Part shown: piece by piece, positions 1 through 11,596 of the stretch
Layout: every line of letters begins with the position of its first letter
How positions within the stretch are numbered: the first letter of the stretch is position 1
Source: Moniliella sp. 'wahieum'
Taxonomy: Eukaryota > Basidiomycota > Moniliellomycetes > Moniliellales > Moniliellaceae
Reading direction: 5' to 3'
DNA length: 64,000 nucleotides
NCBI GenBank assembly: GCA_003971905.1
Contig: RSEE01000006.1
Location: 186,001-250,000, forward strand
The notes under the pieces: generated by a model
The model's input: only the letters and a program-made list of their open reading frames with translations
Told to the model about the DNA's origin: nothing
Databases searched by the model: none
Translations under genes and position numbers: made by a program

Positions 1-724
1 TTGGCATTCTCTGGACTTGAGCATAACCTCCGCCATGATCTCCTCCTTACTCCGCGGCTTTCCCTCTGCGTCTTCCCTGGCCACACCTTCCGGCAACTCG
101 TCGTCAAAGGGGTTGTAGGTTGTTGGGCACCTGCTTCCTCCTCATCGTCGGTACCCAGTCCGGCACCAAGAACACAATCGTCCATGCCCGATAAGCTTTG
201 GCCAAAGTGGGTCAACCCTTCGTCCTCCGAGTCATCAAGGTTAAACAGGCTCGCCTTGCCCGCGGCGGCGGTGGCAGAGCCACTTGTGAGCTGTCGTTTG
301 CGTTCGGCAGTAAAACGTTCGAGCATGCGCTGCTCCACCGACATGTTGGGGTTGTTCTCGCCGAACCGGCGATCGACAAACGCCCGCGCTTGTGCCGGTC
401 CTGCAGCTGCGGCAGCAGCTGGGCCTTCCGTGCGGCTATGGCAGCTGACTTGGAATCAGCCGGCCGGCCGACGGTACCCTTGGCGTTCTTGTGTTGGATG
501 CTGGCGCGGGTGAGAATGTCGCGCTTCTGCTTGGTAACTTTGGTGTCAAACGTGCTGGCAAACGCATCGCCCAGGGCGGAGCGTGCCTCGAGGCGTGTGC
601 GCGCCTTGGCGTTCGCGCCGGAGGCAGACGAGCGCTTCTTCCCCTCGGACGGACCTCCCCGCAGGCCATCGCTAACCGCTCGGTTCTTGAGCTGGGCCAG
701 CTGGGAGCCTCCCTTCTTGGCCAT
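1..724 (-). CDS. NOP14: NOP14-like nucleolar protein, N-terminal part (cut by window edge)
   Basis: Nop14 is a nucleolar protein of the U3 snoRNP/90S pre-ribosome, needed for 18S rRNA maturation and 40S assembly. The protein starts MAKKGGSQLAQLKN at 724 on the minus strand. The family block FGENNPNMSVEQRMLERF lies near 310-370, followed by SLFNLDDSEDEGLTHFGQSL near 180-255, which is the typical Nop14 N-terminal layout. Two frame slips are needed, near 385-395 and near 103-110. The reading frame continues past base 1, so about two thirds of the protein is outside the window. It is divergent from the helicase gene starting at 952, with a 227-bp shared promoter. The identification is from remembered family motifs and is firm; the slips look like base-calling errors. 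Confidence 0.85.
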
Positions 725-951
725 GGCTGTGGTGTGGGACGCCCAAGCGGTTGATGCTGATGTGCAAGGTGGATATTTTTTTGGGCCACAACGGATCGGT
801 GCAAGTGCGGTCGACTGCCAGTTTCAATTTCCGACCACTTTTTTTTTTAATTACTTGCTGCCCCCTCTCGGGTCGATCTCAGGCCCGCTGGAGGAAGGGA
901 GGCCATCCGCTTGCGACAGACCACCATCTCCACCGCGTCGTTCCCGAGAGG

Positions 952-2735
952 ATGGACTCGGCCGCTAATTCGCGCATCGCTCGCTCCCATGCCGCCCAGG
1001 ACCGCATTGAAGCCAAGCTGAAGGCCGCGCGTGAGCGGGCTGCGGCCAAGGCAGCTCCCCCGGCCCAGGACGGCCATGAGGAGGACCAAGCCCCCGGCGC
1101 AGCTCCTGTTTCCCCTCCCATCCTGCTGCCCTGCCCGCCCACCTTCCCTCCGACGAGTCTGATACAAAGCCGCAATCATTCGGAGAGCTGGGCATCACCC
1201 CTCCTCTCGTCCGTTCGCTTTCCAACCTGGCCATCACCGTCCCCACCGACATTCAAGCGCTTACCATCCCTGCCATTCTGGCTGGCGGGAGGGATGTTGT
1301 GGGCGGAGCCCAGACGGGTGCCGGTAAGACCCTCTGTTTTGCTCTGCCGATATTACAACGCCTGGCTGCCGACCCCGTCGCTGGATTTGCCCTTATCCTC
1401 ACCCCGACGCGCGAACTGGCCATGCAGCTGCACCAGCAATTCGTAGCTGTAGCCCAGGGTATCCGGCCGCCGCTTGGCTTGCACTCGGCTCTTGTGGTGG
1501 GTGGGTTGGACCAGCTCAAGCAAGCGTCAACGTTGGCGAACGTGCGCCCGCATGTCATCATCGCCACCCCGGGTCGACTGGTGGACTTGCTGCGGAGCAG
1601 TGGCAACGGATACAATGGCCTACTGTCGCGTTGCCGCTTCGTCGTCCTGGACGAGGCAGACCTGCTCTTGACGCCTTCTTTCGCTCCTGAATTGGCCTAT
1701 TTGTTCCAGGAGGCTCTGCCGCCTGCCAAGCAGAGGCAAACGCTCCTCTTCACCGCTACCTTGACCGAGTCGATTGATGCGCTGGTTGCGAAGAATGCGA
1801 CACGCGCCTCTGACGAGGGCAAGTTGCCACCGCTTGTTTGCAAGATTGATCAGGCTACCTCCACCCCCAAGGAGTTGATTCAGCGCTACATTCTCGTTCC
1901 TTCACATATGCGTGAACCCCACCTTTATCATATGCTGCGCCATTCGCCGGCCTTGCGCCAACTGATGCGCAGGCCAAAGGAGCGCTCCTCGGATTCTGGC
2001 AAGTCTGACTTGCAGGACGAGATTGAGAAGAAGCAAGAAGAGGAAGAAGAAGAAGAGTACGAGGTACTCCCTCACGAGGAAGAAGGGGAAAGCGAGGATG
2101 AGGAGAAGATGCAAGCCAAGCTAAAGCAGACACCTACTATCATCTTTGTCAACCGCAGCTCCATGGCCGAGCAAGTGTCGAGGATGCTGACCCTGCTTGA
2201 CATTCCCAATGTGGCGTTGCACAGTCTTTTGGACCAGCGACAGAGACTGGACAACCTACAAGCCTTCCGTGCTGCCAAGTACCCTGTCCTTGTCTCTACC
2301 GACGTTGGTTCGCGCGGCCTTGACATTCCCCAAGTCCAGTGCGTGATCAACTTTGACTTACCGGCGGCATGGGAGGACTATGTGCACCGCGTCGGTCGTA
2401 CCGCCCGCCATGGCAAGATCGGATGGGCAGTGAGTTTCGTGACGGAGCACGATGTCAAGTTGGTCCAGTCGATTGAAGAGAAGATCGGGACTCGGTTGAC
2501 CGAGCTCAAGGGCTTCACTGATCGCGCAGGTGGGTCGGGGTTCACATTACACAAGACGGGAGAAGAATGCTAGAGCACTTGTCGCGCGTCATGGCGGCCA
2601 AGCGCACTGCCCGCCTCGATATGGACGATGCCAAGATGGGCGCGGCAGGAACGAAACAAGCGCAAAAGCGAGCTCCGATCCGACTCTGGTCGCAAAAAAC
2701 ACAAAAAGAACAAGCCCAAGCAGCCCAAGGCCTAA
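952..2735 (+). CDS. DBP8: DEAD-box ATP-dependent RNA helicase, Dbp8/DDX49 type
   Basis: Dbp8/DDX49 is a nucleolar helicase acting in 40S subunit (18S rRNA) processing. The helicase motifs are seen in order: Q-motif region FGELGITPPLVRSL, motif I AQTGAGKT, Ia PTRELA, Ib ATPGRL, II VLDEAD, III as FTAT (the Dbp8 form of SAT), IV IIFVN, V STDVGSRGLDIP and VI HRVGRTARHG. YILVPSHM after motif III and the acidic stretch before motif IV also fit. The start is taken at 952 (MDSAANSRIARSHAAQ), with a frame slip around 1080-1140. A 44-nt intron (about 2530-2573, GT to CTAG) joins TDRA to HLSRVMAAKR. One more slip near 2640 leads to a lysine-rich tail ending at TAA 2733-2735. The gene converges on the NDUFAF3-like gene with a gap of about 55 bp. 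Confidence 0.9.
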
Positions 2736-2790
2736 AACAGGGGAAGAAGCAATTAATGGATGTGGAGGCGTGTATGCAGTCTACCTCAAC

Positions 2791-3681
2791 TTAGTTGTCC
2801 GGCAGAGTCATAGGCAGCAGAGCACAGGCTACCCTACGCCCCTCGGACTGGAGAAGGTTGTACGTCGAGGCGGCGTGACCCGTGTCTTGCACCTCGACTT
2901 GGATGCCCAAGTTGCCCAAGTAAGCTCGGATTGGGGGTGGCAGAGGCAGCGCCCGAAAGCCCGTACCAAAGATAAGGATATCTGGGTAAGCAGTTAGGAC
3001 GTGTTTCCTCCCTTCAAAGACCCGGAGCGAGGGATGAGAATCCAGAGAGAACGTACCTGGCTTGGGTGCTACCACCTCAAATAGTTTCCAAATTTCGTCT
3101 TGGCCCGTCTCCTTGTCGAGCCACGCCTCCCAGCCTCCGGGTACAAGAGCAGGGGAATGCGAAGCGGGCGCAGAACGACCACCAGGAGGGAACTGGCGGA
3201 GTCGTGCATTCATTGCATTGGTCAGCACAGCCGTGGGGCTGAGGGGAGGCGGGCGCCAAAGAAAGAGTGTATTGTTGAGGATGATCAATGGCTCCTCGGT
3301 TCGCGGCCCTGTCGAAAGAAGGAAGTGCCCCTTGCGGGCTGGGGACCCAGAGGGGGCATTAGGGTCAGGGTTTCCCACTCGGGTTACCACCAGACTGCCA
3401 TCTTCTTCTTCCAGTAGGTTGACGTAGTTAGCGCTCTTGCCCAGCTCGGGGGCCGCCGCCTCCTCTGCGTCAGTACGGAACGTCTTGAGCTCCGGTCCAC
3501 GCGAGGTACAAGAGGAGCTAACGCCGCGGATAAGCACATGATCTCGTGACACGATGTTGGGCCTCAGTTGGCGGGAAGCGGTCCCGGCGATAAGAGAGCG
3601 CGCGATACTGGGAGACCATCGGAGCGCGTGCATCTGGGAATGCAAGAGTAGAGATGGTGGTTGCTTCGCCATCAGCTTCAA
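2791..3681 (-). CDS. NDUFAF3-like mitochondrial complex I assembly factor (DUF498/Mth938 fold)
   Basis: The protein is an intact 296-aa reading frame. The C-terminal half carries the family core: YPDILIFGTGFRALPLPPPI, then LGNLGIQVEVQDTGHAASTY and NLLQSEGRRVACALLP. This matches the DUF498 family, whose animal member NDUFAF3 helps assemble the Q-module of respiratory complex I on the inner mitochondrial membrane. The N-terminus is Arg/Ser-rich with few acids, as expected for a mitochondrial targeting peptide. A second Met, MHALRWSPSIARS (at about 3633), is an equally good or better start. A central proline-rich insertion (about residues 120-170) is longer than in animal proteins. The presence of this factor implies that the organism has complex I, which argues against Saccharomyces relatives. 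Confidence 0.82.
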   Translation of the reverse strand: MKLMAKQPPSLLLHSQMHALRWSPSIARSLIAGTASRQLRPNIVSRDHVLIRGVSSSCTSRGPELKTFRTDAEEAAAPELGKSANYVNLLEEEDGSLVVTRVGNPDPNAPSGSPARKGHFLLSTGPRTEEPLIILNNTLFLWRPPPLSPTAVLTNAMNARLRQFPPGGRSAPASHSPALVPGGWEAWLDKETGQDEIWKLFEVVAPKPGTFSLDSHPSLRVFEGRKHVLTAYPDILIFGTGFRALPLPPPIRAYLGNLGIQVEVQDTGHAASTYNLLQSEGRRVACALLPMTLPDN

Positions 3682-4195
3682 GCAGCATCGGCAATGCTAG
3701 CGCGTGACATTCTCTCTGCGCGGAATTGATTCCGCCCATTTACCCCACATTATGCGCCACCCCTCGGTTGCAGAGCAGTAAGTATTTGATGACTAGTGGC
3801 TCTTTCCAGGCGCATATTTAGCACCACACGCTTCGGCATATCTGATCGATGTATAGGATTCGGGGAAGCCCTGGAGAAATCCCATACACAAGCGCAATGC
3901 TGGATCCGGGCCCTCATACATATGGTTGGTATAACACACCGACCATTCCCTCAGGTGTGTGGGGTTGGTGAAATGAACGAAAATAATAAAGTTGTACTGC
4001 ATGTAGTATCAGAAAATGCCCAGGGTGCACATCAGTCCCTGTCATACACAGTCAGTCATATACAGTGTTGCTATCCAGTTTTCTCTTTGTTCGTGGTGCA
4101 CATCAATATGTATGGTCCAAGTGTAAAAAGAAGGTATGCACAACAGAGAGCAAAAATGGAAGAAGAAAAAGACATCAAAAAAGGCGAGAAGAACG
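3682..4195. other. Intergenic, no gene seen
   Basis: This is about 510 bp between the 5' end of the NDUFAF3-like gene and the 3' end of the UNC93-like gene. It is more AT-rich than the flanking genes. A frame at 3796-4209 lacks any recognisable family feature and overlaps the end of the transporter on the other strand. It probably holds the NDUFAF3 promoter and the transporter 3' UTR. Confidence 0.5.
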
Positions 4196-5904
4196 TTACT
4201 TGTCATTAGATGGCTTCTGCTCAATGTCGTAAGATGATGGAGTGAGTGTAGTGGCGACAGCCGTGTCAGCAATTGCAATGTCATGGTGCAGCTCGCGTTC
4301 AAGGGTGGTGTGGTTGGTCACACGCCAAATGAGCAGAGGTACCACAATTAAGAGCGCGCCCACATTGAGCCCCCACGCGACGCCCAGTTGCTCCTCAAAC
4401 GATTTCTTATTGTTCTCCATTCCCCATCCTGCCACGTTGCCTGCACTCTGGATGGCCTTGTACAATCCGCTGATGTAGGCAAGCTTGGAGATGTCGTTGC
4501 TAAGCATGCCAAAGATGGAGTAGCACAGTACTTGTGTACAGGCGTCGATAAGTCCCATGCACATGTATAGTACTGCCCGGCCGCCATAGGGATTCGACTC
4601 GGTCCAGGGATTGTCGGCGCAGGGAGCAACGTGATAGCCACAATGGATGTCGAGGCCCACACGGGTGTTACTCTCGGCGTATTGTCGAAGGCTCATTCCC
4701 TCGGCCGCATAGTGCTCCTTGAATTCCATCAGGACTTTGTACGAACCACCCACACGGTCCAGCAAACGACGAAGGTGATCGCCCATCCGGCCCATGCACG
4801 ATGACGCCGAGTTAGACGTGGTGTATCCAGTACGAAACCCATGATCATCGCGCCAAACATTTGAGCGAGCCAGTAGAGAAGCGAGTTGAGGCCACGAGCA
4901 CGAAGGGAGAAGAAGTAACCATTGTACACGGTTTGCTGCCAGGCATAGCAATAATTGGAACTGAGAGCAAGAGGAATAGAGAGCAAAATCCAGGAGTCCT
5001 GGCACAGTACCCGCACCATGCCCGTCATTTCCTCCTTAAATGGTAACTCTGTGGGAGTGACCACAAGGGTGCCATCGGAACGGACCGTCTTGCGCGGATT
5101 GCGCAACAAAAGTGTCGCGCATGCTCCTACAAAGGTAATCACCGTAAAGGCAATGTACGTGCTGTTGCTCACCTGATTGTCAGACGTGTTCCATCCCAGA
5201 CCCATCTCGATGGCTGATCCCAGGACGCCTCCCAGATTAAAAATGATCCAGAACAACGCGATGGCTATACGAAAGGAACTGTCAGGAGGAGCAGGGGAAG
5301 GAAGAATGCAGAGCGACGTACCTTTGCCCTTGTTCTCCTCGGTGGGGTAGGAAAGCATCAGAGCACCCTGTCCAGTCCAGAGGAAGGAAGCACACATCCC
5401 AAGAATGGCACCCGCGGCAATGACAAAGTTGGTGTTGCCATTGATGTTGTAGCTGAGGAAAGAGGCAGTGTAAAGACAGTAACCAAGAGCACCTGTTTCG
5501 ACAGTGTCAGGTGCAAGGCGTTGCGCAGAAAGGATGGCGTAAAAATGACTTACCAATGAAAATCATCGTCTTGGAACCAACCATGTTGTGGATACTGCCC
5601 GAGATGAAAGAGACGCCGGCAAAAACGGAGTATAAGGCAATGTTGGCCTTAACCGCGGCACTGGGGTCGGACAGGCCGCCACCTCCCATGCCACCAAGGG
5701 CGTTGAACATGCCTGGGCCAAGGAAGCAAACGAAGCCGAGGATGCACACCTGGACCATGGCCGAATCATACCAGCCCAGGAGACCTTTGCGGCGTATGAC
5801 ATGGACCACGTCCACCTCCCCATTGGTGGGCAAGGCGACAGCTCAATGTCGATGTGATCTTTCCGGTCGAGCGACCCTGGGGTTGAAGCAGAGGCAGCAG
5901 ACAT
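4196..5904 (-). CDS. UNC93-like major facilitator superfamily membrane protein
   Basis: This is a fungal UNC-93-like MFS protein (DUF895 type), a 10-12-segment plasma or internal membrane protein whose substrate is not known. The start is at 5904 (MSAASASTPGSLDRKDHIDI). The first hydrophobic block is QVCILGFVCFLGPGMFNALG, followed by a glycine-rich GGMGGGG turn typical of this group. Later blocks include YNINGNTNFVIAAGAILG, ALFWIIFNLGGVLGSAI, QQTVYNGYFFSLRARGLNSL and the C-terminal NVGALLIVVPLLIW. Two clear introns fit perfectly: 5493-5553 (GTAAGT, CTGAC branch, CAG) and 5265-5321 (GTACGT to TATAG). Frame slips occur near 5828 and 4745. The stop is at 4196. Topology and the glycine motif support the family; the substrate cannot be inferred. 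Confidence 0.82.
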
Positions 5905-8600
5905 AGGGCGAGAGGGGGTGTGTGGTGGGGGGAAGAAGATGATAAGGGCAAAGGGGCTCAGGCTGAGCGCTGAGTGAATATAGTCAGTGCTCAGCGCGTT
6001 CAGCCTTCAAGTTGGCGCTGTGGATGTGTGGACTGTGATAAATGCAATGGCGTACACTCGGGCTGCGTTGCGGGCCAAGCTGCGGCAGTGCCAACCTGTG
6101 GGCGTGTTGGGAAGCCTTGGGCGGTGCGCTGTTGTTGTGTGCGAGCATGTCTGGCCTCTGTGGCCCGTCTGGCCCCTGGCGGAAGCTAAGCCAGGAACGA
6201 CCCGAAGATCGACGTGGCGGGGGGCTGGCTCCATGCGCCCCATGCTCCCGGTCCCGACCCTCGCCCCCACCCGTCACTACACTGGGCTCGTGCCGGGGGC
6301 AAGCGGAGGCTGGCGCTGTGCCTAATGCGCCTGCCAGCTTCCGGCATCCTTCGCGGCGCTTGTCCCGGGCTGAGCGCCGAGCAGCCGACCATAGCACTAG
6401 GGCGCTGTCGGATCACTGACTGCCCACACTTGTCCCGCAACACGGGCCACGCACAGGGGCAGCCTGGGGGGGCTATCAACGGTATCTCTCCAAGCCTAAG
6501 GCTAATGCCATACTACGTAATCACCCGCAGCCCCTAGTCGCCCCCCCCAGCAGGCCCCAGCTGCTGTGCATGTGATGCATGATGTGTTGGCAGCGTGCGG
6601 CGGGCATAAGGGTGGAGCTAGTCACTAGTCACTCACTAGCCTCCTAGTCACTAGTCACCCCGGCCGCCACGCGCTTGTCCGATTAATGACCGATTGCCTC
6701 GGGCAATCAGACAGGCGTTTTCGCCGAAGGAAACGACGCCCCCGCAATCGCATGTCTCAGGCGTTGCAACGGATTTATTATCCGGAGACGGCAGAGGAAG
6801 AGCCGGGGCAGCCTGTGTTGGCTCAGACACCTCAGGTTGAACGACCATCGATCAGGCAGAACCTGAGAGGCTGAGCGGCTGAGCGCGCTGTGGCTACGCT
6901 CGCGGATCGCTAGTAGATTGGGCAGAGGAATGTCGAGGAGGTCTCGGATGAATCATCAACACGAGCTCACTTTTATAGAGTAGTTGATGTCTCCATGTGG
7001 AAACGAGGAAAGCACCACAGTGACCCGCGGAGCACACCCTCGCAATGCCACAGCCTCGACCCTTAGTGCCTGCACCATAAAACGGATAAGCGCGGAGCTC
7101 TGGCCGAGAGATGTGGGGAAAAGTCCTACTGTTGCACAGACTGAGTTCGGGAGTGGAGATGGTGCACGGGGTAAGGAGTTGCTGATTGGGGGACACAGCC
7201 CAAGACCAAGACATGCGGACAGAGTCGGAGAGGTGGCGAATACGGGCGCATACGCCCATAGGTCGATGGGTGCTCTGAGTGGTGTTTGGTGCTGACATGT
7301 GACAGTCACTATAACATAACATTCTCATATTGGTTCTGCTCATGTATGTTGGGTCGAGGTTGGCCTGCACCGTCTAGTGTTGCCCCGTGGTTAGCTACGT
7401 CTTCCTTCAGTTAGCATACCTACTCAGAAGGTTTTCTTTTCTTGCAGCATGCCTGTATTTGCGTTCCAACCACCTGTAACCTGCTCCCGTAATACTCGAT
7501 ACTCCTCCTCTCTCTCCGCTATATTCGCTGTCTGCATCGTAGAAACTGTGTCTCGATTGCGTTCTGGCATACTTGCGGCGCTATACCCGCATGCCTTGAC
7601 ACGGGTGGGGTCACGAAAACGGGGGAATGGAGGTGGTCGATGGGGGAACAAGGAGCATGAAGGGGGCGAAATCTCTATGTCTTAAGATTTGAGATCTTAA
7701 TTATACATCTCTTTGCTGCACTGTGTAGGATTTTTACGGCAACGAGATTGTCACCGAATGACTAAGCTCGCTCCAATTTCCAATTCCGCATCCGTGTCTC
7801 TCGTTCTTCCCTTCCCTTTTGCTTCTTTTCTCTGCTTGATGCCTTCTGTTTCCTCCCACGAACGATCTTGCCTTTCCCCCCGTCTCTGACAGGACCTTGG
7901 TCTCCCTCGTTTAGCCCCGACTGTTACAGAGATGATTCGTCTTTTATGCCATCACCGTATACCACCGTGCACCACAGAGCGCACTATGGACCTTCTCTCG
8001 GGCGTGGTGAAGCTAGCACCCTGCTCTGCCCAATGTTGGATTAGCTTGTTGCCCATGTGCGATGTGGAAGTAGGGACTATAGCCCAGGCGTGCTGGGTAC
8101 AGCCTGGCACAGCACAGGCACTGGCGAGATAAGGACTACCGGCTCGATTGGTGCTCTCGAGATTTGCCAGGATGCATGTGGGCGGCACAAGACTGAGCCA
8201 CAGCGCAGCGGACGGGATTTGGCGAAAGGTCAACTACTGAGCGGGAGCTTCTGAAGAAGAGAGGGCGGTTGCAAATGGTCGCGATTGGTGCTCTGTGGAC
8301 CGCTTAGTGGTTGCGCACAAGACACTACTGTCCGCCCATCTCCAATAATGAACGCTTCTTCCTTGGACTTACTCTGAGTAGTATTGTTCAGTCTCCTGTA
8401 TTAACACACATGCTGCACTATAACCGCGCAATATCCACTGGATCACCCCGATTGACATATATTAACCCCGAAAAATCCACTGATTATCGTTCCGGCCTTA
8501 CCGGTTCATGATTACATTTAGTACCACTGATTGCCACAGAAATACGACGCAGCGAGTGTCAACGTCCCGGACTTATCTTCGGTTAGCGACCTATACCTCT
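5905..8600. other. Gene-poor intergenic stretch with short repeated motifs
   Basis: No frame here resembles a known family, and those of 100-158 aa overlap on both strands without support. The GCTGAGCG/CTCAGCGC motif recurs at about 5957-5975, 5990-6000, 6370 and 6870. A cluster of CTAGTCACTAGTCAC units lies at 6618-6660. The last part (about 8300-8600) is AT-richer and leads into the diverged 5' flank of Hsp70 unit A. It presumably also holds the UNC93-like promoter just above 5904. Confidence 0.5.
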
Positions 8601-8841
8601 TGGGTCCACATGCAAGGACATGAATGCAGCCAAATTCCGGAGCGCATGTTATCCGCACCCAACACTGAGGCTAATCGACGAGATGTTGCGCTTGAGCGGA
8701 CCATGAAGAGATTCGGGGGCTTGCGCGCTGAAGACCTGTGTGAAAGCAGACAGAAATCGATCCCATACTATACACGCACTATTATGCGTACACACTGATG
8801 CAGTCCGATCGATGAGAGGCAATGTCGCTGTTGGATAGAAA

Positions 8842-9053
8842 AGGGGCTGCATCGAGAGGAACAGAGGGAAATCGACAGCGCCGCAGTACGGCACACTGAT
8901 GCAGGCGCTACTGAAACGCCGCCCATGTCAGAAGGTATCTCATATTAACAGGTAGCGCCCACTTAGCGCAGCCGGCGAGGGGAACAATATGCAAAACGCC
9001 TACACGGCATAGCGACTCTAAATTGATTGGTGAGGCAGAGCTGTCGATATATA
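8842..9053 (+). promoter_or_regulatory. Promoter of Hsp70 copy A
   Basis: A TATATA box lies at 9048-9053, about 118 bp before the ATG at 9166. An AGGGG element (the stress-response element bound by Msn2/4-type factors in yeast) lies at 8842-8846. The block GTCCATGCCGAATTAACCAT just downstream of the TATA box is almost unchanged in all four copies. Factor binding is inferred from the motif only. Confidence 0.55.
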
Positions 9054-9165
9054 GGAGAGTGTCCATGCCGAATTAACCATATGCACTCGCACCCCACATT
9101 CACCAACACCACCACCTCTCCCCACGACCTCCCGGCCCAGCACCACTCCACCCTGCTCTCCTACC

Positions 9166-11014
9166 ATGCCCAAAGCAATCGGGATCGATCTTGGCACCAC
9201 CTACTCTTGTGTTGCTGTTCTTGAGGGTGAGCGCGGGTTACGATCATTCGCAACAACCACGGCGATAACACCACCCCCTCGTATGTGGCCTTCACGCATG
9301 GAGAGGCTTATTGGTGAGGCGGCGGTCTCGCAGACTGCCAGGAACCCATCCAATACCGTGTTTGACGCCAAACGACTTATCGGCCGCAGATTTGACGATG
9401 AGGTGGTCCAGGACGATATGAAGCACTGGTCCTTTCAAAGTGGTTGATGTGGACGGTCAGCCGGCAATTCAAGTCAATCAAGGGCGATACGAAGACTTTC
9501 ACTCCCGAGGAAATCTCGGCCATGGTTTTGGTCCAAGATGCGCGAGACGGCCGAGGCGTACCTTGGCGGTCCTGTAAAGGATGCTTGGTGACAGTACCTG
9601 CCTACTTCAACACATCCCAACGCCAGGCTACCAAGGACGCTGGTACCATTGCTGGGCTGAACGTCTTGCGCGTTATCAACGAGCCCGACAGCTGCTGCTA
9701 TTTCTTACGGGTTGGACTCATGACTGAACATAAACGTACTGTCCTCGTCTTTGACTTTGGCGGGTACCTTTGACGATCGTTGCTTGAGATTACAAGGGGA
9801 AATTTGAAGTCAAGGCCACCTCCGGTGATACCCATCTCGGTGGTGAAGACTTCGACACCGTCTTGTCGACCATTTTGTCGAGGAATTCAAACGCAAGGAA
9901 AACAAAGACCTTACATCTAACCCTCGCGCTCTTCGCCGTCTCCGTACTTCTTGCGAGCGCGCGAAGCGCATTCTCTCAGAGGCTGAACATACCACAATCG
10001 AGATCGACTCGTTATTTCAGGGTATTGACTTTATCGCCCCTATCAGCCGAATCTTTTGAGGAGCTGTGCAAGACCTATTTGCCGTATCATTGACCCTGTC
10101 GAGAGCGTCCTGCAAGACGCGAACATTAACAAAATGACGTGACTGACGTTGCTTGGTTGGGGGGTCAAAGGATTCCTCGTGTGCAGCGCTTCTGACGGAG
10201 TTCTTTGACGGGCGCAAGCTCGTCGCTCAATCAACCCCGACGAGGCTGTTGCCTATGGCGCCGCCATCCAGGCTGCGATTCTCGCGGAAGACACACATGT
10301 TGAACCAAGAGCTGATTCTGCTCGATGTAGTCCCACTGTCTTTGGGGTTGGAATCACGGGGTGGTCTGTTTAATGTCTTCATCAACGAATTCAATGGTGC
10401 CCACCAAGGCGGTGAACCCTTCACAACGACTTGATGATGGCCAGACTAGTGCCGGATTTTCCGTGTACGAGGGTGAGCGGTGTCTCGCCGCGAAGAACCA
10501 TTTTCTGGGCATTCACGCTACTGATATCCCGCCTGCGCCCTGTGCTCAGCCTACGCTTGATGTGACTTTTGACTTGGACTACAACTCCATTCTCACGGTG
10601 TCGGCGTTTACAAGAAGACGAACAAATCCAAGCGATTACCATCACCGATAGTGGCTGCCTGTCGAAGCAGGACATTGCGCGCATGGTGTCGGATGCGGGA
10701 AGTACAAGCAAGATGATCACGAAGCGCTGGCACGGATCAATGCCTTAAATGAGCTGGATTTGTACGCCTTCCAAATGCGCCTCTGGCTGCGTGAACATAG
10801 ACACGGAAACGTCACGTCGAACGAACGGGAGGTACTGCAAGCGGCGGTCAATGAGACGTTTGACTGGAAGACGAGTACTCAAGGGTGGCTTCAAAGGAGA
10901 TGTTTGAAGAAACGAAGAGAAACCTGCAGGCCATTGCAGACCCCGTCATGCAGGGATTTGAGCGGCGGAGGCGGACCGCTGGACATCACCGCGCCAGTCG
11001 GCAAACACTCTTAG
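9166..11014 (+). pseudogene. Hsp70 copy A, decayed SSA-like chaperone gene
   Basis: It starts [20 protein letters not shown], the Hsp70 nucleotide-binding signature, and can be followed end to end against copies B, C and D. It needs a dozen or more frame changes, far above the one or two in copies C and D, and some conserved stretches are altered; the third signature ([12 protein letters not shown] in other copies) is broken around 10140-10190. The final stop is TAG at 11012-11014, giving a tail like those of copies B and D. The frame-break density relative to its neighbours suggests real decay rather than only sequencing error. If expressed at all, it cannot give a full-length chaperone as read here. 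Confidence 0.8.
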
Positions 11015-11207
11015 TGGTGAGCATCCTCTGTTGTCCACAAGTACTACTACTACAGCGATGGTCACAAGTGGTTGCGGGTGGAACCCAATACATGCCACTA
11101 TTTTTCTCTCTCTTTTTCTCCTTTCCTTTTCTCCTTCTTCTCTCCTTCTTTCTCCTTCTTCCTCTACCATCTCTTTCTCTTCTCGAATCCGGAACCCCAC
11201 TGTTCTC

Positions 11208-11454
11208 TGTTGAGTATCGGACCACATCATCTGGATTCGAGACTCAACAGTTTGGTTCGGCACTGGTTTGGTTTGTCCTGCTTTGTGGGCCAACCGACTT
11301 GGTGGTCTGATATACAAAGTTCTTTTGCTCGAGTGATCCTTTTTCGTTCTTTTCCCTACGTTGCGTATAAGTAGGACGACCCCACGCGGGTATACAATGT
11401 ATTCTTCACCACACGACTCCCTTTGGCTTGCCTGATAGACTCCGCTACTCTACA
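11208..11454. mobile_element. Solo LTR (247 bp) with 5-bp target duplication
   Basis: Compared with units B, C and D, unit A has an extra 247 bp here. The insert begins TGTTGA and ends TCTACA, that is TG...CA with short imperfect inverted ends. It is flanked by TTCTC at 11203-11207 and again at 11455-11459. The uninterrupted units have a single TTCTC followed by CTAAC. An internal GTATAAGTAGG at about 11366 could be the LTR TATA box. These are the hallmarks of a solo long terminal repeat left after recombination of an LTR retrotransposon. No internal gag/pol sequence is next to it. Confidence 0.82.
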
Positions 11455-11596
11455 TTCTCCTAACACTAAGTGCGGTCGAAAAGACCCCCCTCCCTGCCAG
11501 GTCTCCCATCATGAGCACCGCCATCATCGTATGGCCGTCTTCACAATAAGATGACTTACCGAAATTGACTGTGTGATAACATGATGCATGCCCACT

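Noticed and set aside
7080-7190. Possible 5S rRNA (TGAGTTCGGGAGTGGAGATGG resembles an antisense 5S loop)
   Set aside because: The rest of the 5S structure and the internal control region are absent; fungal 5S consensus does not align on either strand.
6894-7370. 158-aa minus-strand frame
   Set aside because: No motif, overlaps an equally long plus-strand frame, and lies in a region of short repeats.
9166-11310. Treating the separate frames of Hsp70 copy A as several small genes
   Set aside because: Each aligns to consecutive parts of copies C and D, so they are pieces of one broken gene.
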